This document shows, piece after piece, positions 37,201 to 48,894 of a stretch of DNA of 64,000 nt. The position numbers were made by a program, and so were the translations under genes. Numbering within the stretch: position 1 is the first letter of the stretch; each line of letters starts with the position of its first letter. The DNA lies in the NCBI RefSeq assembly GCF_048771995.1, contig NC_133027.1, positions 8,428,001 to 8,492,000 on the forward strand, given 5' to 3'. This stretch comes from Taeniopygia guttata (lineage: Eukaryota; Chordata; Aves; Passeriformes; Estrildidae). Under the pieces are notes generated by a model, which saw only the letters and a list, made by a program, of their open reading frames with translations, made no database searches and had not been told where the DNA came from.

Positions 37201-39239
37201 GGGTGCAATAGCCAGCCTGTCACTATGACCATTATGACCTGATTGCATTCACAGAACATTTCTGCCCTTGTCTCATTATTGGAGAACACTTAGTGCCATA
37301 CAGTTCCCTTCCCATGGCTAGCACCTTCCTCCTTCAATGAGATCCAAATCTGGTGCAGATACTCTAAAGCAGTCTGAAATACTCTTATCCTCCTTTCCAC
37401 TCTGTGTTAGTCTGTGGGGACAGCAGTCGTTGTGCTGTGGCCCAGTAGTCCTGGACTGTGCTAGAAGATAGGGCTTGTTCTCTGCTTCCCCTTTGAAATC
37501 AAGGAAAAGCACTGTAATCCTCGTTCCCTTCTCAAATATATTGTTCAGGTTTCAGCCAGCAGCTCTGCCTCATGGCTGTTATCTAAAGAAAACAGATTTG
37601 GGATGGTCCTTACATGAACCTTTCCTATTTACAAAGCAGATGCAAAGAAAGCCCTTGATTTGGATCATTGCATGCTGGCAATCAACACACACACAGCTCA
37701 TGGTAGCAACTGTTGAAGGACCTTACTATATTTTAATTGATTGTTTTTGTGAGAATCACATCTGCCTATTACTAACTTGGCTTCATTACCGTATTTGTTT
37801 TCTACAAAAAGAAAGAAATATGTCATGCCACACAATTGCCCCTCAGATAAAACCTAGACTTATATTCCCATTGCTATCATCACTTCCTATTGAGCTGTCC
37901 AGTCCTGCGCAACTGGAATAAGAAAATAAGACAGATCAATGGAACAACATATTATCTAAAATAAAAAAAAAATGATGGTCAGTGTGATTCAAGATTTTGC
38001 CCAAGCTATTTAGGTTTTCAGTTGGATATTTATGTTTTTGAACCTTTTGCTATTTATATAATAGCTTATGGTAGTGTGATTTTCCTACCAGTAAAATTAT
38101 ATAATATTTTTCTCTATTTAATCCAAAGGAGTAAATTTACAATACTTTGCTTAGTCTGACTCTTTGAATGATCCTGTGATGATGGGACATGTTTTGCTAC
38201 TGGTTAATGTACTGTAGCTGGAGTGAGACCATTCCTGATATAGATAAAAGGCTTGGTATGGACAAAAGGGCAATTAGGACCCTGTACTACTACTGCTACT
38301 GCTCACACCAGCAACTGAAAGAATAATAGAAGAAAAAATTTGGAAGCTATTGCTTTAAGGTATCTGGAAATATTCCTTAAATATGTTGCCTACTGATGCT
38401 TCATTATACACAAGCAATTTAAATTGCTACTATTCATATTTTCTATACAATGTTATTCTCTGATCCTTGTCTTCCTTGTGCAGTTGCTATCCTTCCTCTG
38501 ATAAGGAGGTATGTGTTATAATTCTGTTTAATATATTTGCATTCTTTATAGTTCATGATTGGTAATTATACTTTTCCTATTAATAGAGTTCTTTCGTCTT
38601 TCAAATATTATCTCGTTGGATTCCAGCAAATCCTTTTAGGCATATTGAAACTTTCAGGCTTCTGTTACCTAATCTGTCTTCCTGGCTAGTTTTAAAGTAC
38701 TCTTTTTTTAGCTTCTTTTTTTCTTTTTCTTTTTCCTTATTTTTTTTCTTTTCTATATTTCTGGAGTGGTAAGGTATTTGAGATTACACTTCCCCTAGGT
38801 AAGATACCGTATCTAGCTATCGACTTTTGCTTAATGATTGAGTATTCTACGTGCACTGCTTGTCAATACCTCATAGCCACAATTTCATATCACATTTTTT
38901 TTCATGTGAATGTCCCTTTTTGGTGTAACTAAGAAGCCAAAGAAATATGGGCAGATGGGGGTAAGTGTGTGAACTGTTTCAGGCTTTTCTGAAGGGCTGT
39001 ATGGACGGTTTGGAGTCATTCATGTGGTCTGCAGCTGCATGACCTTGTGAGTTGAGACTATGGCAAGGCCTTCTGGAAACAGCTGCCACAAAGAGACTGC
39101 TGGTACAATGAACTGAACACACCTACTGTTGGTCTGAGAGAAATAACAATTACAATTGGTGTTTTCTGGTCTGTAAACCTCTGGGAGCCAAGGACTTTCT
39201 TCTCAAAAGAATTCTCTAACTGTTACACCTGGGGCCTAT
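34281..39239. other. Unique non-coding sequence with T tracts
   Basis: Simple runs include T20 at 35764-35783, A14 at 36859-36872 and a T-rich patch at 38701-38756. The block 36340-36460, with the 'cacgaacaaacagctataacgg' region at its centre, is non-repetitive and could be a conserved element. The 148-codon frame at 37475-37921 plus is the longest in the window. It shows no domain and no similarity I can name, and I infer chance. Confidence 0.6.
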
Positions 39240-39400
39240 GTGTATGTCATGACATAAAAAACAGTCTGAATTAATTATTTAGTATGGTGCAGCCCACTTT
39301 GACTTATAAGCTATAAAAAGCCCGCCCGAGAGAGAATTAATTATTGCTGGAAATAACATATAATTACAATGTTGCAGGGAAAAGATAAGAATTAATGTGC
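39240..39400. promoter_or_regulatory. Candidate conserved element with paired homeodomain sites
   Basis: The 14-bp perfect palindrome tatgtcatgacata is at 39243-39256. The 12-mer gaattaattatt, which contains a TAATTA homeodomain core, occurs twice (39268 and 39334), 66 bases apart. A TATAAAA at 39312 is followed by the GC block cccgcccg at 39321. The combination is unusual in this window and fits an enhancer-like or promoter-like element. Conservation cannot be judged from one sequence. Confidence 0.25.
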
Positions 39401-42179
39401 CAAGTGTAAGTAGATTAGACCAGCTTGACAGAAATGAGCAACTAAAAAAGAATTTATAGATGAAAGCTTACAGCCTTGCATCCATAGTGACTGGAAAGCA
39501 TTACCATGTGATGACTGCTTAGTGGCTTATGTGAAATGAGATATTGGCTTTAGACTCATTGCTCAGAGACAGGTCTCTATGTCGCAAATCTGACAACAAA
39601 ATGGAGTGAATTGAACATCTCATCAGAGAAACGAGGACAGAAAAAGCTCAGAGGCTAAATTAAACTTATTTGCCTTCTTGAAATTATCTCCTTGGGCATG
39701 AGTTGAGGAGTCCTGTGGCAGAGAAGGGCTTTGTGAGAATACATGTTTCTCTCCGTGTTTCTGTCCTTACCAATGGCTTACCAATGTTCTTTTTAAGAAG
39801 GAGCATTTATAACCTGCTCTTTGACACCTAGGAGGTGTGTTAGGACTTCTTTGAAGGCCAGTTTGTGAGAAGTGATCTTTGCCCACTGTGTGGAGTCTAA
39901 TCAGGAGCACCAGTACCCTGAATGAACATGGAAGACAATTGTACTGACAGCTTTCTTCTGCCTGGGGTTACAAGATGGTTTCACTAAGTCACTACAGATA
40001 AGTCAGAAATACATGAATCAAAATGTTGAAGAATTTAAAGAACTGTTGGGAAAAACAAAAGAAGACTGTCTCAGTACAGTCTGTGGAATATTATGGCAGA
40101 ATCCATATCTCATCAGAAGGGTTTAGACATCCCTCTAAGTACACCTTATTCCATCCGATGGGCACAGGAATTTTGCAGAATTGTATATAATTTGTGTTCT
40201 TAAACTGCTCAACTCTTGGCAAAATGTCAGTAGGCTCTGCACCTGGCTGAAATAAAATTTGAGAAATTTTTAAGGATCTTTCCTTATTTTTTACCCTAAC
40301 TTACATGCAACAATTATGTTTTTTCTTTTGGTATTGTAATAGTGTAACATTAGGCACATGGTTACCTCAGCAGCTGGTCACAGTGCTTCCACCTTGCTTA
40401 CCACTTGCCATCTATTGCTGGATTAGCAATTAGGACTAGGGATTATTTCAGCTTCTCTAAACAATCATAGTTTTGTAGAAAATGCACTAAAGTTACCAAA
40501 TATAGTTTTTTTTTTTTTTTTTTTGTTACTGTTACTAATAATGTGTAGATAAATTTGAAGCTTAACCTTCATTTTTCAATAGAATTATTTGGATCAAAAT
40601 TGTTAAGAGTATTTCCAGGACTGGCTAAAATAACATACCCAAACCAAAAAAAACTTCACCAAAATGCTATTTAAAACATCCATGTGTCTGTGTCACTGTT
40701 GATAGTAGTTTGCTCCCCTTACTTCAAAATAGCATATTAGTGGTTCAGGTAAAGTAGTGTCATTCCATTCGATTTACAAAGTTTGTCCAACTTTTATTCC
40801 ATTTATGTGTAATTAAAACTAAGACTTTTGGGAACATGGTTAGTAGAATAAAAGAATAAAATGTGCTGGGTTTTTGGTTTTTTTTTTTTTTTTTTTAGTT
40901 TTAATGAAAAGACTGTCCGGCCTTTTGCTTTTAAGTATAATTCCTAGGAATTTTGGGCATATAATTCTAAAATCAGTTAGCTTGCTGATGTGAACCTATG
41001 TGAAGAGGACCTCTGGAAGTTTGCTAACTATTGCTTAATACTTAAATAAATAAAACACTAATATACAGACCTATTTTTTGGTTGATTGCCTTACAGAGAT
41101 TTCTAGAAGTAAAACACTTTACAGCATGAATCGATCAATTGTTTTGATTTCAATTATATTGGGCCATGCATAATTATGATTGACTCTTGTGAGCATTCAC
41201 AAATTCACATAATGAAGAGTTTAGTATAGCAATAAAATCAATAGAGAATAAAGCTTTGTCAATGTTATGAAAGACTTTACAATTAAGATCACAAAAATTT
41301 CTCAGAGAAGTTAATGTTTCAGTGCCCACATTAACATTCCCCATTTGCTGTTTCATTGTCATTCATTTTATAACAGAAAGAGACAAGAATATAAATAAGA
41401 AGAAAACCAATATATGTTCATGCTTACACCCACATGATAAGCGTTCTAATTGTCATTCATATAAAGATGATAAGTTAGTTTTAAAGTTTGCAACAACTCG
41501 GTTTCTCAGGTCTGAAAGGGAAAATACCTGGAAACAAGCACAGAGAATCCATATGGAAGATCATGGCTCATCTGTGCTGCATCAGCAGCTAAGACTGTGC
41601 TGATTCTTGTTGTCATTCTTGGGTGACTGGACACAACCGGTTGTATTCCTGTCATTTGCACTGTGTGTGGTTTGCAATGACTTCATCAATAGCCTGTATC
41701 AGTTTTGTGTCCAATGGTCAAGCCTTGGAATTTGACTTTCTGTAGTATCAAAATATTGCAGTAGTCTCTGACATGTTTTGATTTGTGCAATCTGCCTTTT
41801 CCCAGAGACTTCCAATTCACAGTGCAAGAGTCAGGGAAGGACAGGGATGAGTCTCACTGGGTATCTTCCAGAGATTCTCATATTTGGTAGATTATTAGAA
41901 TTCATTAATATGGATGTGAGTTGTTCAATGCCCTGTTGCTGCAATGCCATAAACATGTTGCTTTATTAGAATAGCTGTAGAATGTCTAAATACCAGTTTG
42001 GCGTTCCCATCTTTATTCCTTGCCTCATTTGGGTGTGAATTTTGCCTCTTTATATGTTTTGCAATGCAGGATAGTTTGTTTTCTCAGTGCTTTTTGGTTC
42101 AAAAGTGGGCAATTAACACCAAAGAAAACAAAAAAACCCCCAAAAAACAAACAAACAAAAAAAGTAGAAAAAGTTTAAA
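39401..42179. other. Unique non-coding sequence with T tracts
   Basis: T19 runs lie at 40506-40524 and 40878-40896, and an A/C-rich patch at 42117-42165. No gene or mobile element is recognised. Confidence 0.62.
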
Positions 42180-42431
42180 CATGTTTAAAATAAGGACACA
42201 CCACTGGAGGCTTTCCGATCATCAGTTCCAGCCCCTGCTGGCACTGGCACAGACACACAATCCCTCCCATAAAGTGATCAAGCTGCAGTTATTGCAGTTT
42301 GTCTCTGAAGTCCTCAGCCCACTGAGTCGAACAGGTCGGCTCCCTGTCTCGTCACTGTCAATACGTGACAAGACTGTCTTCTGAAAATTCTCAAAAGAAA
42401 GGAAGCAGAGGAGGAGGGAAGGTAAAGGCAC
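42180..42431 (-). other. CpG-dense block with an exon-like minus-strand frame
   Basis: Four CpG fall within 42328-42365, far above the local background. On the minus strand a strong polypyrimidine tract (about 42384-42425) ends in 'ttttcag' at 42381-42387. An open frame of about 53 codons then runs to a TGA near 42222, starting Lys-Thr-Val-Leu-Ser-Arg-Ile-Asp and containing a Cys-Asn-Asn-Cys. I do not recognise the peptide. It could be a terminal exon of an unknown transcript or a conserved non-coding element. A partly overlapping + frame (41998-42384) is also open, which weakens the coding reading. Confidence 0.25.
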
Positions 42432-45400
42432 ATTTTAAAATGGAAAATTGATTTTGCAGATTAGCACAGTTCTCGGAAGTCACAGGGAGGTTTCTTCCAT
42501 AACAACAATTAGTTTTTTGCTTATCATATGGGAGTATTTGGGGATGGATTTGTAATACATACTTTGGTGAATAATATTATGTTATTTTCACATAAATTGT
42601 CTAAGCAGAAGGTTAAAAATTATCAGCTATTATAAAACATATATAATTTTGAAATTCTTTAATTGTCAAATGGATAAAGACTATCTTCAAAATTGTGAGT
42701 TTCAAATTTTTACTGGGAAGTGATATAGGTGTGTACCTATGACTTGTATTTATATAGTTAATTACAGATATATTTAAAATGGAGCTGTGATCCCAGAAGT
42801 ACTGAGCATCCTGTAAATTCCATGTTTACCCAGTTTTTACATTTCCCTTGACATCTGCTCATGGCCACTATAGGAGATGAGATATTGGGCTGTACAGATC
42901 TTGGATTTGTCCAAGTGAGACTATTCTTATATTCTTCCCTGCCTTTCATTAAATTCTTCTAAAAATATAATCACATTCTCACTGCACAGTGACATTTTCT
43001 CATTTATTACCTAATTTGGAACTGCTTCTACCTTTCAAGAAACATTTATTTCTACTCCTAATCTCTAAATGAAGTTGATAGGGTGTTTGCTTCAGTTTAA
43101 GATTAAGAAATCTAAATTTTGTTATCTAGCACAGATGTCAACTGTTGCACTAGTTGTCTATGATCCTGTTGCAATCAATGAAGACCTTGTCAATACAAAT
43201 CAGAGTCTCTCCAGCTCCCTGGTCTTTATAGACTGCATTGATTGCATCTCCATTAATGATAATGGGAGCTTATATAATGATCTTGATTCAGTTTCCTAAA
43301 CACAGATGCCTAATACCTTTTGAAAAGGTATACTGTATCCCCTGGCATCTTTCTGCTGCTTCAAAAGGATACAAATCTCCTCCAGCAGATTCCTTCTCAG
43401 ATCTATGAACACATTTGTGGGCCTCTTGAATAAACTAGACAGTTTGGAAAGGGCAGCGTTGAGGCAATAGGATGGAGCCAGGTGGATACCTGAATTTGGT
43501 ATGATAATGAGAGTCTCATCTCAGGTTTTATTGCCTATAGGTTGATATGCTGCTCACAATACAGTAGAATTCCTTAATGTAAAATGAAAAATATATCATC
43601 CCCTCTTGGGTGCTGAATAAAATCTGAGATTTCATTTTCTCAGTTCTTTGAGCGTTTTCAGTTCTGTCATAGTAGCAAAGTGATAATGAAGATAACTAAA
43701 AAACTAAGACTAAGAAGGGCTTGGTGCATATGTTGCCTTGCTGCTTCATTTAACTGTTTCCTTTTTCACGTATTATGTTTGCCTGGGGGTTTTAACTGGC
43801 AGGGTAAGCAACTGTTCTCTCTAAACGTTTTTACATTTCCCCCAAACACTGGACCCAGAAATCTTCTGAGTAAATCATTTCAGTATGTGTTCAAGACCAT
43901 AATAATTTAAATATTATCCTTCAACAGAAGATCATCTAAAGCACTGTGTTGGCAACAAGCCAAATATTCAAATAAGAGAAAATCCAATATCAGTATTCTG
44001 GAAATGAAAATCAGGATCCCTGGAATTGTGTACCAGTGCAGGTTTCTATAGGAATGGAGGATTTAGGTTAAGAAAAGGCAACTGCTGTGAATATTACATT
44101 AAATTTGCAGGCTCTTGTGACACGTCTGGTTGCCCAGCTCTGTCCTGGGTAATACAAATGAGTATTCATTCCATCTGAAGTCCCTATGGCTGACTTCAGT
44201 GGTCCAGCTGAGGAATTTCTATATTTAATCATACCATATGTCATACATTTTGTTTCTCAAATGACAAATGTAGAGACTGTAACAAAGACTTCCCCTGTGA
44301 AGCCAAGGAACTCCATGTGAACACAACCCCTCTTACCGAGTGGGACTACAAGGCCGGAAACTGAAGCATTAACAAATAGAAATAGTTTTGCTTTTCCCTG
44401 TCATTTTTTAAAGTACTTATTTTTCAGAGAGTGTCTGGTAGAGTCTGAAAAAGCCATCCCAAAAGTTTTTGAGAGTATTTAAGCCCAGAGAATTTCCCCT
44501 AAAGGCTGGGAGAGTTAATAGTTAGGAAGGTGGGTTGTATTTCCTATTCCACCTTGTTACTGAATGGAGGGGGAAAACCAAGATATCTTCTAAAAAGCAA
44601 TGGCCTTTAATCCTTGAGATAAGAAGTCAAGCATTAAGAACAGCAGTTTTAGAAAGGATATAGGATTAGTTACCTGAAAAGTAAAAGTAATTCTGTCAAT
44701 GTGCAAAAGCTGGAGGAGTTTGCTACTCTCACAGCAGACAAGTGGAATTTTTTCTTTCTTTAATTCTGAAAATTGGCCTTTCTGTCCAAATAAAAAAGTG
44801 GAAAATGTCCATATCAAAGCCTATTTCCCTAATAGGTGTCTGTCTCTTCATAACCTCTTTAAAATGAAAATTCTTCCTTAACAAAACCTAAAAAACAACA
44901 GAAGTTATACTAGATACCTCTAGGATTGATCCTGTGGTAATGAGACAGATGAGTCAGGTACACTTTCAGACAAGCAAGGTTAGTTCTTATAATAGTCTTC
45001 CTTTTGCTTTGGATCATTACAGTTTTTCAGATTAACCCCTATATAGCCAAGTGAGAACAAATCTACTTTTCAATTATGAAATAAAAAAATAGATAAGTTC
45101 AGCAACCTCTCTCTCTGGCAATATGGACAAAAGACTGCTAGACATCATTTTTCCTCAGGACACATTTCTGCTTAGCTTATGGTGGCCCAAGACTGTGAGC
45201 AGTTGAGTAAGGATTTAAACTACTAGCAAAACTTGCATTTATGGTCTTAATAACTTATAAGAAAAATCCAAGTTAGAGTGGGAAAGCAATTGGGACATAT
45301 TTTTTGCCCTTCCACGTAGAAGGGTTCAAGCTTTGCTCCAAGCTGACACAAAGAATTACGTTTAATAAATCCAGTCAGAAGCAGGTAGTCAGTCATTAAG

Positions 45401-48400
45401 ATCTGGGAAACGAATCTACCTTGTCACATAATTTTCTTGGTTGTGAGGACTGGTACACCCTGAATATCCCAGTCTACTGTACTGACAAGTGTGGGACAGG
45501 CTATTGATTGTAACTCTGACCATTCTTATTTTCTAGATGAAATGTCCATTCCTGCTAAGCTCTTAATCTCAATGTGGATATGGCCAGTTTAGCAGTGTAA
45601 TTGTAAAGAAGCGACAGTGGTATAGACAGGAGAATGTGATGTCTTAATCAACAGTACACATAATATTTCTGGGAACTGCTGATCAATGTGGGTTAGCAGT
45701 GGAAAACATATTGAGAGGACTGTGGGAAATAGTGTCTGCAAACCCTCTCATGGCCTTAGAAACATAGGCCAAGAAGAGTTTTAATAAAAACAGAGGTATG
45801 ATCAGAACGGATAGGAAATGAGATTAGGCAGCTGCTCCCTTCAGAAACTTCTTAATTCTTTTAACTGTCTCAGGAGAAAAAAAAAAACAAAAGGGAATGT
45901 AATGTTACAAAATACCCCTTGGGTAAATAGCGGAACAAATAGCACTAACAAACAGCAATTTAAATGTCCTTAACCAGCTGCAGCGTAAGTTATATTTCCA
46001 AAGAGGTAGCTGGTGGGGGTCACTCTGAAACCCTTATACAGATGGCTGAATCTGCTTCTTCCAGGACTTCACAGATCCATGTTGATCTTTGCTGCCTGAA
46101 ACAGGCTGGCTCCCAGTAACAGCGAAGCTGTGACAAAGCCCTTGCTTTGTCCCAGCAGGATATCTTCTTTACCACTGAACACAGATTACACCCTGGCTCA
46201 AGCTGGAGTCCTGGTTCAAACTGGAACTGTCTCTGTTGAGTTTGAAGACAGATTTGTTCTTTCTGGAAATGCTGCAGCTATATATAAAAACACATAAATT
46301 CATTTCTACAGATAAAGGAGGAAGAAGCAGTTAATTACTCAGCTAGTGGCTATAAACCTTTCATAAGTGAACCAAAAGGAAATATTGGAAAGTTTTGTCC
46401 CTATGGCTCTTATTTAATCATTGGGTCACACATGTTTTTCCTTACCTGGATGTTTATCTGACCTTGTTTTCAACTGAGTATTTCAGCATTTGTCTTGAAT
46501 GTGCTGAGAATTTTCCACGAGAGCATGCATATTATGCAGAGAGAGGGGCACTGTCTGCTCATTGCCAAGATTTTGCCCGCAGAGAAGAAACATGGAGGGA
46601 GAATTGACAAGTTTTTCCCCGTAGTGCCAATATTTTTTAGCTATACACTTTTGTATGAGAGCACTTTGTGAGGAAGAGATGGAGAGAGGCAATTCTAAAA
46701 AGTAGTAAACTGTGGTGTGATAATGACAGGAGAAAGAAGAGTGGGTGGAGGAGACTTTCACTCTTCAGACTTTAGAGGTCTCCTTTAAGGCGTGTACTAC
46801 TGGTGGATAAAGAGAGAAACTTGTAGTGATGTGTCTGTCAGCACTATTTAGCAGTGAAGAAGCAAGATAGAAAGATATTGCACAAGAGTCTATTGCTCTT
46901 GCTTTCTAGGTAGGCTGTAGAGGAGAAAGCGTGCAAAGGAGGAGCTGCAGTTTACAGTCACAGTTTGGCATCTATTCCCATCCTGCCTTTACATATTTAA
47001 AATTCATTTTACTACAAGCATATGAAGGATCACTCTCTCTCCCTTCCACTGTGACAGCTCCTTTAAGGGGGCAAAGAAAAAAAGTGAATAAATGATGTGT
47101 TCTGCTCTGTATCCATATAAAAAGCTGTGTGATCTTACATACTTTTAAAATTTTTATTGTTATTAAGAGAAAAATAGAGGAATCAGTTTATAAACTCAGA
47201 CTGTGTTACTGTTAACAACTTTCTCCTTTTTGTTTACTCATTATCCTTGCCCTTCACCCATCTGTTTCCATCTCTTTCAATAATGAATGCACTCCTTTGA
47301 GTTCCTTGGAAAGTTAGAGCCTGTGAAGCTACAAATTGCAGCCCTTCAGGAGAGATGACCATCTACATAAGAAAGAGTGAAACTTTATGCATAAATCTAA
47401 TTTTTACTGCCTCATGAGTTCGTCTATACTGTAGTTGTGAAAGAGGCAATTTCTGGTGTTTAAATTGGGACACAGTGGCTGAGGCTTTCCTGATTTCCAG
47501 ATTTCCCACTGTTGTAGCTGTTGGAGGAGAGGCTGCCTATCCTCAGCTCCATAGTTCTCCAGGAAGACCACAATGGACTAGAGATCATGCCATTTGTCAT
47601 TTTGAATCAGATGGGGGTGGAAAGAGGAAAGAATCTTTGGTCATTCCATCTTATTCTTTTGCTCATCAGTGTCTGCTGCCATCCAGCCTTTGGAGCACTT
47701 TGGGGAATTTTGTTGTGTCCAGTAGGAGCTCAGTAGTATTTTGTCAAGACACTGATAAATGGAAAGACATATTTTGCCTTATTTTTGTTGTTCAAATGAT
47801 GTATAAAATAATTTAATAGAATTAAAGTATATTTAATAATTTTAATGAATTGAATGCATTTAATCAATCTTATGCTGATAGGAGGTATAAAATGTTGAGG
47901 GTTTATTGTGTTTTGAATAGTTTCTTTTTATTTTATATTGGATTTAGAAGAAAAGTTCAGGGTTTTTTGGAGTGAATGAATTTTAGATCCTCATATTTGA
48001 CAGTCATACTTAAAAGAATTGAGAAGAAAATTAAATCTAGCTAATAAAGTCTTACCTAAAAAAAGCATTACACAGTAGGTGTGAGGTGAGTTGACTGGTA
48101 AACAATGTGTGGGTGATATTATGATTCAATAACTTCCCTTTTTTGGCTTAATCTCATGCTTTTCTCATCTGACTCTCACTATGGGATACTTGGCAAACAA
48201 ATCAACCTCTGGTTCAGTGAGCTGCTGTGAAGAAGTTGTACCTTTGCACCAGCTGGATATGCAGCTGATGTCAGCAAAATAATACCAAACTGCTAGAAAT
48301 TTCTTTTACAAAGGCAAAAATATGGTATTCAAGGCCTCTTCTATTCAAAAATTTGTATGAGAAGTTTGGAGCCTTGCTAGAAGCTAAGAAATTACCTGTG

Positions 48401-48607
48401 CATTTAAACCATAAGGCTTTCAGATTAACACCTGGTTACAAAGTGTGTATGAGCAGCAAGTAGCTGGTAGCTCTAACAATCAGGGCATTTAGTTGTGTTC
48501 TGAAAGGGGCAAACTGGAAAATAAATATTGCCTAATATTGCTGGAAATGCAATGCTCTTCTCTAGAAAGAGATGGCTGCTGTTCTTGATTCGGGGTAGTG
48601 GTTGGTC
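42432..48607. other. Unique non-coding sequence
   Basis: No gene or mobile element is recognised. Frames such as 47475-47816 plus (113 codons) and 46483-46761 minus overlap other frames and are not family-like. An A11 run lies near 45878. Confidence 0.6.
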
Positions 48608-48700
48608 ACAGAATCACAGCATCATTAATGTTGAAAGGGCCACTTTGGAGCACCTGGTCCAGTTTACTTGTTTCAGAGTAACTTGAAGAGTTTTCAAGTG
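48608..48700 (-). mobile_element. CR1 LINE 3' tail fragment
   Basis: The + strand shows 'cacagaatcacagcatcatt' then 'aatgttgaaagggccac' and 'ggagcacctggtccagttta'. This is the antisense CR1 terminal block of a subtype with '...cacctggtccaac...'. Similarity fades after about 48700. It is an old truncated copy without coding sequence. Confidence 0.75.
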
Positions 48701-48857
48701 AGATGATTGGAGAAAATGTGCCAGGGCCAAACACCCCATATTTAATTCAGTTTCCCCATGAATTCTTAAAAAGATGATGCACAGAAATTTCAGCTCTTGA
48801 CAGAATAGCTGTTCATAATAATATATACTTTTATTTTTTGTCCTTACCTAATTTCAT

Positions 48858-48894
48858 GACTTTCTGAGTAGATTTCACACTTACTCAGAAAGTC
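48858..48894. repeat. Perfect 13-bp inverted repeat (hairpin)
   Basis: The arms gactttctgagta (48858-48870) and tactcagaaagtc (48882-48894) are exact reverse complements around an 11-base loop. The stem is too short for a microRNA precursor. It could be chance or the core of a degraded palindromic element. It lies about 160 bases after a CR1 fragment. Confidence 0.85.

Noticed and set aside
37475..37921. 148-codon open frame on the + strand, longest in the window
   Set aside because: No domain, no family resemblance and no splice or promoter context; its length is plausible by chance in 64 kb with six frames.
38240..39240. Possible second LTR, based on mixed-composition sequence
   Set aside because: No TG...CA ends, no similarity to the LTR at 11053-12142 and no other recognisable repeat block.
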